Shown: positions 1 through 5,544, counted from the stretch's first letter. The stretch: DNA of 6,281 bases from an uncultured bacterium (GCA_913009675.1 CAJVXD010000080.1:1-6281); one strand, 5' to 3'. Notes: generated by a model from the letters alone, not told the origin. Numbers and translations: made by a program.

Positions 1-1208
1 CCCCTCAGGTCATTCTCTCTTTGGCAATAAATAAAGATGATATTGCCGGCAAGGTTGAAGAAGAGGTAAATGCTTTGGCTGCTAAAGGATACCGCGCTCT
101 CGGTGTCGCTAAAACTGAACAGCAGGACAAATGGCAATTTGTCGGAATAATACCTCTGTTTGACCCCGCGCGGGCGGATTCGGGTGAGACAATAAAAGCA
201 GCTAAATCTATGGGTATAGATGTAAAGATGGTTACAGGTGACCATAGCGCCATTGCTAAGGAAGTAGCGGCAAAAGTGAATCTTGGGACCAATATTATGC
301 CGGCCTCCGCCTTTTTGGGTAAGCCGGACAGAGAGGCATCCCGCATTGTTGAAGAAGCGGATGGGTTTGCCCAGGTTTTCCCCGAGCATAAATACCATAT
401 TGTTGAATTGCTCCAGGAGAAGGGCCATATTGTTGGCATGACGGGAGATGGTGTTAATGATGCCCCCGCCTTGAAAAAGGCAGATACGGGCATTGCTGTA
501 GCAGGTGCTACAGATGCAGCAAAATCTGCTGCCGATATTGTCCTGACTCTACCGGGGCTCTCGGTTATTATAAATGCTGTTAAGGAAAGCAGGAAGATAT
601 TCCAACGCATGAATAGCTACGCTATCTATCGTATAGCCGAAACTATACGCGTGCTTTTCTTCATTACGCTTTCAATACTGATCTTTAACTTTTATCCCGT
701 AACAGCCATTATGATTGTTTTGTTGGCACTGTTCAACGATGCCCCTATTATGGCCATCGCTTATGATAAGGTGCGCTATTCTAATGAGCCGGAAAAATGG
801 AAGATGCGTATGGTCTTAAGTATGGCTACTATATTGGGGTTTATTGGTGTCATCTCTTCTTTCGGAATATTCTATATTGCTCAGGAGATTTTACATCTGC
901 CTAGAGGAACGATGCAGTCTTTTATTTTTCTGAAATTGGCTGTGGCAGGGCATTTAACTATATTTGTGACCCGCACTCGAAAACATTTCTGGTCTATTAA
1001 ACCCAGTGCCGCTTTATTCTGGTCTGCAGTGGTTACTAAAATATTGGCAACCCTACTTGTGGTATATGGTTGGTTTGTGACCCCGGTTGGTTGGAAACTT
1101 GCTTTATTCGTCTGGGCTTATGCACTGGTAGCATTTGTTATAACGGATTTCATAAAGGTCTATGCCTATGATCTAATCGACCATACCGGCATAAAATTTA
1201 AAAAATAG
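1..1208 (+). CDS. P3A-type cation-transporting ATPase (H+-ATPase-like), C-terminal part; 5' end outside window
   Basis: This is the C-terminal 401 residues of a P-type ATPase, an integral membrane pump that uses ATP to move cations, probably protons. The reading frame is open from base 3 and begins PQVIL; a preceding xCC codon suits the KGAPQVIL nucleotide-binding motif, so the TTG at 21 is not the real start. In visible residues: a DPAR motif (54-57, normally DPPR), MVTGD (76-80), then MTGDGVNDAP (146-155, bases 438-467), which is the P-domain hinge and Mg site. Hydrophobic segments for M5-M10 follow from about residue 210. The sequence after TGDGVND (KKADTGIAV.GATDAAKSAADIV) and the M6 motif LFNDAPIMAIAYD resemble Pma1/AHA-type pumps; the M6 Asp (bases 738-740) lines up with the proton-binding Asp of plant pumps. 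The phosphorylation site DKTGT, A-domain and M1-M4 lie upstream. The tail ends HTGIKFKK without a long regulatory extension. Family assignment is firm; the transported ion is inferred. Confidence 0.93.
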   Translation, partial: PQVILSLAINKDDIAGKVEEEVNALAAKGYRALGVAKTEQQDKWQFVGIIPLFDPARADSGETIKAAKSMGIDVKMVTGDHSAIAKEVAAKVNLGTNIMPASAFLGKPDREASRIVEEADGFAQVFPEHKYHIVELLQEKGHIVGMTGDGVNDAPALKKADTGIAVAGATDAAKSAADIVLTLPGLSVIINAVKESRKIFQRMNSYAIYRIAETIRVLFFITLSILIFNFYPVTAIMIVLLALFNDAPIMAIAYDKVRYSNEPEKWKMRMVLSMATILGFIGVISSFGIFYIAQEILHLPRGTMQSFIFLKLAVAGHLTIFVTRTRKHFWSIKPSAALFWSAVVTKILATLLVVYGWFVTPVGWKLALFVWAYALVAFVITDFIKVYAYDLIDHTGIKFKK

Positions 1209-1220
1209 AATAAAACAATA

Positions 1221-1243
1221 GGGGGACACAATACTAATTTCTT
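1221..1243 (+). repeat. Left terminal inverted repeat of family 1 element
   Basis: Left end of the full-length element, starting GGGGGACACAATAC. It pairs with 1931-1953 at 21 of 23 positions. The preceding AATA is also shared with the copies at 2921 and 5221, so the conserved block is 23 bp (1217-1239) when the flank is included. Confidence 0.85.
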
Positions 1244-1270
1244 GACAAGGATGGCTGAAAAAGCTAAAAT
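1242..1270 (+). promoter_or_regulatory. Sigma-70-type promoter inside the RAYT element
   Basis: TTGACA at 1242-1247 (perfect -35 consensus), a 17-bp spacer, then TAAAAT at 1265-1270 (5/6 match to TATAAT). The predicted transcription start is near 1277, so the transposase mRNA would have almost no leader before ATG 1286. The -35 overlaps the inner edge of the left terminal repeat. Both hexamers and the spacing are unchanged in the short derivative at 2946-2974, although the spacer and the bases after the -10 have diverged, which supports function. Confidence 0.65.
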
Positions 1271-1276
1271 TCATTC

Positions 1277-1294
1277 ATGACAAGGATGGCAAGG
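1277..1294 (+). repeat. 9-bp tandem duplication at the transposase start
   Basis: ATGACAAGG followed directly by ATGGCAAGG (8/9 identical) gives two in-frame ATGs and the peptide MTR-MAR. The short copy has only one unit (ATGGCAAGG at 2981-2989), and the 11 bases before it align without a gap to those before 1277. The duplication is therefore specific to the full-length copy. Confidence 0.7.
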
Positions 1295-1939
1295 GTTGTC
1301 GCTCTTGAATTCCCTCACCACATAGTCCAAAGAGGCAATCGCCGGCAGAAGGTATTCTTCAACGAAGGTGACTACAGCGGATATCTCAAATTACTTAGTG
1401 ATTATTCACATAGATTTAATGTAGATATCCTGGCCTATTGTTTAATGCCAAACCATATACACCTCATAGCGATTCCTTATGAAAATGGCAGTTTAGCTCA
1501 GGCCATAGGGGAAACCCACCGCAATTATACACGATTCGTTAATTTTAGAGAAAATTGGCGGGGATATTTATGGCAAGGAAGATTTTCATCATATGTTCTC
1601 GATGAAAGGTACCTATTGGCGGTAACCCGCTACATACTTTTAAATCCTGTAAAAGCAAAGATAGCTAAAAAACCATGGGAGTATGAATGGTCAAGCACCA
1701 AACACCACATGGGGTTCGTTCATAATACTTTAGTAAAGGATGCTCTTTTGAGAGGACTTATAGGAAACTGGGAAGATTTTCTTACCACAGCTCCAGATAG
1801 CGATAATATTAAATTACTCCAGCTACATGAGAGAACAGGACGGCCATTAGGAGATGATGCATTTATAGAGAAGCTGGAATCTATTCTTAAGATAAATCTT
1901 AAGAAAAAGAGAGCGGGGCGTAAGGAGAAAAAGAAATAG
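1286..1939 (+). CDS. REP-associated tyrosine transposase (RAYT, Y1/HUH family), family 1
   Basis: A 217-aa single-strand DNA transposase of the Y1_Tnp/IS200-like family. It opens MARVVALEFPHHIVQRGNRR, the usual N-terminus with the RGNRR motif. The HUH metal-binding motif is MPNHIHL (His57 and His59) and the catalytic Tyr is Tyr116 in RYILLNPVKA; LWQGRF lies at 95-100. After residue 155 comes the extra C-terminal region typical of larger RAYTs (ERTGRPLGDDAFIEKLE, then a Lys/Arg tail), probably DNA binding. All key residues are intact, so it may be active. ATG 1277 would add MTR, but that codon belongs to a 9-bp tandem duplication absent from the sister copy at 2981, so 1286 is taken as the ancestral start. 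There is no convincing Shine-Dalgarno for either start, and a predicted mRNA start near 1277 implies a leaderless or very short-leader message. Confidence 0.92.
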   Translation: MARVVALEFPHHIVQRGNRRQKVFFNEGDYSGYLKLLSDYSHRFNVDILAYCLMPNHIHLIAIPYENGSLAQAIGETHRNYTRFVNFRENWRGYLWQGRFSSYVLDERYLLAVTRYILLNPVKAKIAKKPWEYEWSSTKHHMGFVHNTLVKDALLRGLIGNWEDFLTTAPDSDNIKLLQLHERTGRPLGDDAFIEKLESILKINLKKKRAGRKEKKK

Positions 1940-1953
1940 GTATTGTGTCCCCC
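1931..1953 (+). repeat. Right terminal inverted repeat of family 1 element (includes the transposase stop codon)
   Basis: Right end reading AAGAAATAG then GTATTGTGTCCCCC. The last two lysine codons and the TAG stop (1937-1939) of the transposase lie inside this repeat. A near-identical right end is present at 3092-3114, with TC changed to CT at 3109-3110. Confidence 0.83.
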
Positions 1954-1970
1954 CGATTTCCCGTATAGTT

Positions 1971-2897
1971 ATGAAACACATAGCTAAATTTATAATATCT
2001 ATTATTGTCATTGCATTATTAACATCTTTTTTATGTACAAAGACTTATGCTGCTGAGGATTCTAATTTACGGGGATATTTCCAAAAGGCCATTTCTTTGT
2101 TTGAGAATGAAAAATATGAAGATGCCATCAGGATACTTGAAGAGATTATTAAGATAGAAAAAAGTGAAGGCCAATATTACTTTACTCCTTTTTCTGAAAT
2201 ATACATAGCCAAGGCTAAGTCTAAAAACATACAATTGATCTCTAAGGATATAGGGGTTGCCAAACTGAAAAATGAAAAGGTGCCCAAAAAGTTGCAAGAG
2301 GTAGAAGGAAAGGCAGGTTCTAGAAAAAAAGTTGAGCACAGGGTAAATGCGGCAGGTGAGACTTATGAAAGCATGATAAATTATCATGAGAAAACAAGGA
2401 AGAGGGACAGGATGCGAGCGGCATTAGATACCGAAGAAAATGAAAGGCATAAGATTACAGAAATCGCAGAACAAGACACTGAAGAAAAAAATGAGCACAT
2501 AAAGACTTATCCGAATGCAACCCAACAGAAACCTAGAGATTTGGAAAAAGAAGAAATAGTTAGAGAGAGCAAGGTTCATGATAAATCAGGATGGACCAGG
2601 CCTAAGATAAAAGAGCCAAAGGTTTATAGAGAGAGGGAATGGACAAGATTAGGCGGTAGAGCTAAAATAAGGCAGGCAGGCAGGCCGATAAAGGCTGATA
2701 TAAGAGAAGATAGATCTAATACAAAGATAGCAGACCTGCGTAACAACCCTGATTTTAAGAAGTTATTATATAAAAGGATAGATTCTGGATTAGAGAATTT
2801 AGACGAGAGTACCTTGAAGCTCTTTAATGACCAGAGATTCAGGGCTATTGTAAGACTTATACGAAAGCATAAATTGCGTAATAGGCGGAGACAATAG
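1971..2897 (+). CDS. Exported TPR-like, highly charged protein of unknown function
   Basis: 308 aa; I do not recognise the family. Residues 1-28 look like a Sec signal peptide: basic MKHIAK, a hydrophobic stretch 7-22, and likely signal-peptidase I cleavage at TYA-A (after 27). Cys22 sits in SFLC, a poor lipobox, so a lipoprotein is unlikely. Residues 35-62 (GYFQKAISLFENEKYEDAIR...) look like one TPR helical hairpin. About 95-250 is very rich in Lys, Arg and Glu, low complexity and probably disordered, with WTR twice (208-210, 224-226). Residues 255-300 (LRNNPDFKKLLYKRIDSG...) look like a short helical domain, and the end is very basic. The product is probably periplasmic. No Shine-Dalgarno precedes ATG 1971, and only 17 bp separate it from the end of the RAYT element, which may have displaced the native promoter. 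The stop TAG is part of the first GACAATAG repeat. Confidence 0.75.
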   Translation: MKHIAKFIISIIVIALLTSFLCTKTYAAEDSNLRGYFQKAISLFENEKYEDAIRILEEIIKIEKSEGQYYFTPFSEIYIAKAKSKNIQLISKDIGVAKLKNEKVPKKLQEVEGKAGSRKKVEHRVNAAGETYESMINYHEKTRKRDRMRAALDTEENERHKITEIAEQDTEEKNEHIKTYPNATQQKPRDLEKEEIVRESKVHDKSGWTRPKIKEPKVYREREWTRLGGRAKIRQAGRPIKADIREDRSNTKIADLRNNPDFKKLLYKRIDSGLENLDESTLKLFNDQRFRAIVRLIRKHKLRNRRRQ

Positions 2898-2925
2898 GGG
2901 ACGACAATAGGACAATAGACAATAG
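2890..2925 (+). repeat. Cluster of GACAATAG octamers ahead of the MITE
   Basis: GACAATAG occurs four times, at 2890-2897, 2903-2910, 2911-2918 and 2918-2925. The first contains the stop codon of the upstream gene and the last runs into the MITE left end. The segment 2891-2902 (ACAATAGGGGAC) also resembles the true element edge at 2919-2932 (ACAATAGGGGGACA), so the cluster may come from slippage of, or repeated insertion at, the left end. Confidence 0.7.
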
Positions 2926-2945
2926 GGGGACACAATACTAATTTC

Positions 2946-2974
2946 TTGACAAGGATGGTTAAAACAGCTAAAAT
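2946..2974 (+). promoter_or_regulatory. Promoter carried by the MITE, facing the dehydrogenase/ATP-grasp genes
   Basis: TTGACA (2946-2951), a 17-bp spacer and TAAAAT (2969-2974), identical hexamers and spacing to the promoter of the full-length element. The predicted start is near 2981. No strong terminator hairpin is seen between it and ATG 3166, so it could give a leader of about 185 nt for the downstream operon. The direction and motif are read from the sequence; the role in the operon is inferred. Confidence 0.55.
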
Positions 2975-2980
2975 CCCTCC

Positions 2981-3100
2981 ATGGCAAGGTTTGTCGCTCT
3001 TGAATTCCCTCACCACATAATCTAAAGAGGCAATCGCCGGCAAAAGGTATACTTCAGCAAAGGCGACTACAGCGAGTATCTAAAGAAGAAAAAGAAATAG
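2981..3100 (+). pseudogene. Transposase remnant: N-terminus fused in frame to C-terminal tail, with internal stop
   Basis: ATG 2981 starts MARFVALEFPHHII, then TAA at 3023-3025 replaces the Gln15 codon of the intact transposase (CAA to TAA). The frame continues RGNRRQKVYFSKGDYSEYLK and then directly KKKK and TAG (3098-3100), the tail encoded by the right terminal repeat. The deletion keeps frame (39 codons plus stop), and the nonsense change came in addition. The HUH motif and catalytic Tyr are absent. Confidence 0.85.
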
Positions 3101-3149
3101 GTATTGTGCTCCCCAATTCCTAAAATTTAAAGTAATGAAATCTTTGTAT

Positions 3150-3161
3150 AAGGAATGAGAG
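3150..3161 (+). promoter_or_regulatory. Ribosome binding site region of the dehydrogenase gene
   Basis: AAGGA at 3150-3154 and GAGAG at 3157-3161 lie 11 and 4 nt before ATG 3166. Both are weak to moderate Shine-Dalgarno matches. They support 3166 as the start, together with MEIGILKE, the usual N-terminus of this family. Confidence 0.5.
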
Positions 3162-3165
3162 AATT

Positions 3166-4116
3166 ATGGAGATAGGGATACTCAAAGAGAATAGAACAAA
3201 GAATTTTGAGCGGAGAGCGATTCTTTTGCCCGGAGAGGTCAAGAGTCTAGTAAGAGCAGGTCACCAGGTATTCATAGAGAAAGGCCTGGGGAATGGTATA
3301 TACGTGAGTGATGATGAATACAGGCGAGCCGGGGCCAAGGTTGTCCTCGAGCACAAGGCCATTTTTAATAAATCCATTGTGGTCAAACTCAAACCGCCTT
3401 TGATCCGGGAATTTAAGTTACTTCACAATAATCTTTTGTTCGCTATGCTCCATGCCGAGCAAAACCCGCATTATATCAGGGCATTGAAAGAGAGAAATGC
3501 TAAGGCGATTGCCATGGAGATGATCCGTAATAGGGCCGGTGAACGTCTTATCCACTGTTCGGATATGTCAGGTGAACAAGGGATGATTATGGCTTTTCAT
3601 CTTGCAGAAAAAAGCCCCTGTGATTGCCATGTCTTAGTCTTAGGCTACGGCTCTGTTGCTTCCGGCGCCTTAAAAGTAGCCTTTAGTTTAGGCGCTAAGG
3701 TTAAGATCCTGAGAAAACAAGAATATCCCTATATAAAACAATTTGTTAAAGGGAAGGATATTGTGGTTAATGGCATCCAGTGGCCTAAGGAAAAAAGGGA
3801 CAAAAAAAAGTATCTCATTACCAAGGATATGCTCCTGCTTCTTAATAAAGGTGCGGTCATTTTGGATATCGCCGTAGACTACCCTAACCCTATTGAACCG
3901 TGTCATCCCTCGTCGCATAATAAGCCGGTTTATACTGTTAACGGAGTGCGATGTATCAGTATATATGGTTATCCAAAATTAGCCCCCATATCAAGTTCAC
4001 AAAGATATTCAAAGCAGGTTTTACCCATTTTGTTAAAGATTGCATCAGTTCCTTTAGAGGGACTTCCTAAATCCATTCGGGACGCTATCGTTGACCCCGA
4101 AAATTATACCTTATAA
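3166..4116 (+). CDS. Alanine dehydrogenase/PNT-family enzyme, N5-(carboxyethyl)ornithine synthase-like
   Basis: 316-aa soluble NAD(P)-dependent oxidoreductase. The N-terminal domain (1-140) and Rossmann domain (154-265, with VLGYGSVASGA at 158-168 binding the nucleotide) match alanine dehydrogenase and transhydrogenase alpha. Catalytic positions of alanine dehydrogenase are kept: Arg17 (RRAILLP), Lys76 (KLKPP), His96 (AMLHAE) and Asp238 (LDIAVDYPN). The length is below that of alanine dehydrogenase (about 370 aa) and near that of Lactococcus N5-(carboxyethyl)ornithine synthase (about 313 aa). KDIVVNGI, the KGAVILDIAVD...PIE segment and a YxxxxSQxYSK-like end recall that enzyme, which reductively condenses ornithine or lysine with pyruvate. 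Substrate is inferred; a plain amino-acid or saccharopine-type dehydrogenase is possible. The gene ends 1 nt before the ATP-grasp gene, so the two probably form one operon and pathway. The native promoter is not obvious; the MITE upstream carries one. Confidence 0.8.
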   Translation: MEIGILKENRTKNFERRAILLPGEVKSLVRAGHQVFIEKGLGNGIYVSDDEYRRAGAKVVLEHKAIFNKSIVVKLKPPLIREFKLLHNNLLFAMLHAEQNPHYIRALKERNAKAIAMEMIRNRAGERLIHCSDMSGEQGMIMAFHLAEKSPCDCHVLVLGYGSVASGALKVAFSLGAKVKILRKQEYPYIKQFVKGKDIVVNGIQWPKEKRDKKKYLITKDMLLLLNKGAVILDIAVDYPNPIEPCHPSSHNKPVYTVNGVRCISIYGYPKLAPISSSQRYSKQVLPILLKIASVPLEGLPKSIRDAIVDPENYTL

Positions 4117-4117
4117 T

Positions 4118-5206
4118 ATGAAGAAGGCACTTTTGATCATTGGTGAAAGAAAGGTTTCAAAGGGGCGTTCGCTTGGTCATTCCTGCAACGCGTTTATTAG
4201 ACATATCAATGGGTACACAGAGAAGGGATTAGAGAGCTTTGTTGTTACTTATAAAGATGTGCTTGCCGATAAACTTCCAAGGATCAGGAACCTCCACCTT
4301 ACCGTTATGTTATTCTTTCCCTTTCGATATTGGAACAAGAATATTGAAGTCTATAACAGAGATTCAAGGGTTTATGGGGACAAGAAGTTCGGCCGAAAGT
4401 TCGAACAATTCTTTCAGAGATTAGATAAGATTATAATGAAAAAATATATCGGTAAGAAGATCGAATATGTAAATCCTCCTAAAGCCTCAATCCTGGATAG
4501 AGACAAAGAGGCCTCTCAAGTATTTTTTAAAAAACACAATATTCCTACCCCGCGACGTTACGATGTAAAATCGTTAGAGGACATACAGCAGCTCACTGAC
4601 CGCGGCGTGTCCCTTTATATAAAACCACGATTCGGGTCGATGGGGAAAGGCATTTCCTTCCTCAGCAATGGTTTGTTGATGACGAATTTTTTCTATCAAA
4701 AAGGCAAGATCGTAAGTCACCCTTATGATTATCATTGGCGGCTTTATGAGATCACGAAAAAGAAGGACAGAAATAAATTTCTAAAAATCCTGATCTCTCG
4801 TGGTTTTGTTTTTGAAGAAGCGATTGACCCGCCTATCCATAAAGGGAGAAAGTCTGATTTTAGAGTCTATTGTATTTATGGAGAAATCCCCTATTATTAT
4901 GTACGTTCCACTCCAACGATTTCTCTTGTAACCAATTGGTCGCAGGGAGGCAAGATTGAGCATAAAAGGAAGTTTTCCCGGTACATCCCGGAATCCAAGT
5001 TAAAAAAGGTCAAATCTCTGGCTCGGAAGGTTGCCAGGGACCTCCAGTTGAATTATGCCGGAGTCGATATCATCTTTTCCAAAGACTATAAAGAAATTTA
5101 CGTCTTAGAGGCCCATTCTTTTCCCGGGTATGAGAAAGGATTTGATTTAATGGCTAATCTCGCAGGCCAGATATTCAAAAAATTGAAAAAAGATGGCGAC
5201 CGTTAA
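4118..5206 (+). CDS. ATP-grasp ligase (RimK/YheC-like), partner of the dehydrogenase
   Basis: A 362-aa cytoplasmic ATP-grasp enzyme, expected to activate a carboxylate as acyl phosphate and ligate it to an amine or similar nucleophile. Residues 1-115 form a variable N-domain. The ATP-grasp core follows: NPPKASILDRDK (119-130), HNIPTPR (140-146), the ATP-binding Lys169 in LYIKPRFGSMGKG with its glycine-rich loop (166-178), hinge FEEAID (232-237), DFRVY (247-251), YAGVDIIF with metal-ligand Asp317, and VLEAHSFPG (329-337). In most ATP-grasp enzymes the last motif is E-x-N; here it is Glu331-Ala-His333. ATG 4118 follows the upstream stop as TAATATG, so translation is probably coupled. An in-frame TTG at 4091 would add nine residues encoded within the upstream gene and is not preferred. 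No Shine-Dalgarno is seen. The substrate is unknown; pairing with the dehydrogenase suggests it ligates that enzyme's product. Confidence 0.85.
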   Translation: MKKALLIIGERKVSKGRSLGHSCNAFIRHINGYTEKGLESFVVTYKDVLADKLPRIRNLHLTVMLFFPFRYWNKNIEVYNRDSRVYGDKKFGRKFEQFFQRLDKIIMKKYIGKKIEYVNPPKASILDRDKEASQVFFKKHNIPTPRRYDVKSLEDIQQLTDRGVSLYIKPRFGSMGKGISFLSNGLLMTNFFYQKGKIVSHPYDYHWRLYEITKKKDRNKFLKILISRGFVFEEAIDPPIHKGRKSDFRVYCIYGEIPYYYVRSTPTISLVTNWSQGGKIEHKRKFSRYIPESKLKKVKSLARKVARDLQLNYAGVDIIFSKDYKEIYVLEAHSFPGYEKGFDLMANLAGQIFKKLKKDGDR

Positions 5207-5220
5207 GGGGAAATAAAAGA

Positions 5221-5243
5221 AATAGGGGGACACAATACTAATT
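5221..5243 (+). repeat. Solitary left end of the family 1 RAYT element
   Basis: AATAGGGGGACACAATACTA and the next ATT, identical over 23 bp to 1217-1239 and 2921-2943. The sequence then diverges: there is no TTGACA promoter, transposase start or right terminal repeat downstream. It lies 14 bp after the ATP-grasp stop. It is a decayed or partly deleted copy, or an isolated end. Confidence 0.8.
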
Positions 5244-5274
5244 AGCGGCCTAAGGCTGAGATTGTTTTTGGGCT

Positions 5275-5281
5275 GAGGTGA
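5275..5281 (+). promoter_or_regulatory. Strong Shine-Dalgarno for the small membrane protein
   Basis: GAGGTGA, 7 nt before ATG 5289. This is the best ribosome binding site on the plus strand of the window and the main reason to accept the 63-aa reading frame as a gene. Confidence 0.75.
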
Positions 5282-5288
5282 AATAAAA

Positions 5289-5480
5289 ATGTTATTTATT
5301 GTATTAATAAGGTTATTCTTATTTTATTTGTTATTCCGCTTTCTCTTCAAGGGGATCTCCTCGCTTATACGGTTTTCCCGCCATCAGCCGCACAATTATG
5401 ACAAAGGCCATAAGGAGCCCGGCAAAAACACCCCTGACGATAAAAACATTGTAGATGTCGAATTTAAAGAGATAGACTAA
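5289..5480 (+). CDS. Small single-pass membrane protein, unknown function
   Basis: 63 aa. Residues 1-29 are almost all hydrophobic or aromatic with scattered Arg/Lys (MLFIVLIRLFLFYLLFRFLF), one membrane helix with basic residues. The rest is a hydrophilic tail (HQPHNYDKGHKEPGKN...) ending in the acidic NIVDVEFKEID. This layout, a short helix followed by a charged tail ending in a V/A-EFxEI-like motif, is seen in small uncharacterised bacterial membrane proteins; I cannot assign a role. It is 82 bp after the ATP-grasp gene and may be co-transcribed with it. The TAA stop at 5478-5480 directly abuts the inverted repeat of the second RAYT element, so that element may have inserted at or trimmed the 3' end. 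Confidence 0.7.
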   Translation: MLFIVLIRLFLFYLLFRFLFKGISSLIRFSRHQPHNYDKGHKEPGKNTPDDKNIVDVEFKEID

Positions 5481-5544
5481 TCTTTTGTACCGTATTGGAA
5501 CTCCCTCACCAATCTGTCCCCGAATCACTCTTCAAAGTGTCCCC
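5481..5544 (+). repeat. Left inverted-repeat arm of family 2 element
   Basis: Pairs with 6079-6142 without gaps. TGTCCCC occurs at 5515-5521 and again at 5538-5544, 23 bp apart. The inner 20 bases (from 5525) also encode the C-terminal residues of the transposase, through its stop codon. Confidence 0.7.

Larger units (their letters stand above)
1221..1953 (+). mobile_element. Full-length RAYT element, family 1, with terminal inverted repeats
   Basis: A 733-bp unit bounded by inverted repeats at 1221-1243 and 1931-1953. The outer 14 bases, GGGGGACACAATAC and GTATTGTGTCCCCC, match perfectly, and pairing continues inward for 21 of 23 positions (one mismatch is G.T). It contains one gene, a Y1/HUH transposase, with its own promoter just inside the left end. 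The same left end recurs at 2925 and 5225, which shows that these are element boundaries and not chance. Flanks are AATA on the left and CGATTT on the right; no target-site duplication is seen, as expected for Y1 (IS200/RAYT-type) chemistry. The insertion lies between the ATPase gene and the exported-protein gene. Confidence 0.85.
2925..3114 (+). mobile_element. MITE-like internally deleted derivative of the family 1 RAYT element
   Basis: A 190-bp copy whose left 23 bp are identical to 1221-1243 and whose right 23 bp match 1931-1953 except for two adjacent bases. Between the ends it retains the promoter and the first 35 transposase codons (about 90% identical by eye to 1286-1390), then jumps to the last codons and the right terminus. 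About 530 bp of the transposase, including the HUH and Tyr motifs, are missing. It cannot encode a transposase and would depend on an intact relative such as the copy at 1221-1953 for movement. Orientation is the same as the full-length copy. Confidence 0.85.

Noticed and set aside
5..610. Long minus-strand open frame opposite the ATPase
   Set aside because: It is a shadow of the P-type ATPase coding frame; its translation shows no recognisable domain.
21..1208. TTG at 21 as the start of the ATPase gene
   Set aside because: The frame is open from base 3 and reads PQVIL, part of the conserved KGAPQVIL motif; the protein lacks its N-terminal half, so the gene starts outside the window.
1251..1280. 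Nine-codon leader peptide (MAEKAKIHS) overlapping ATG 1277
   Set aside because: It lies upstream of the predicted transcription start near 1277, and the reading frame is not kept in the sister copy.
2624..3043. Minus-strand open frames across the exported-protein 3' end and the MITE
   Set aside because: They span an unrelated gene end and a mobile element, with no ribosome binding site or domain; shadow frames.
4091..4117. TTGACC (4091) and TATAAT (4112) as a promoter for the ATP-grasp gene
   Set aside because: The spacer is 15 bp and transcription would begin near 4124, after the ATG at 4118. It overlaps the end of the upstream gene and is probably coincidence; translational coupling explains the gene better.
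5294..5304. Possible right end matching the solitary left end at 5221
   Set aside because: TATTGTATTA resembles GTATTGTGT only weakly and lacks the C-run.
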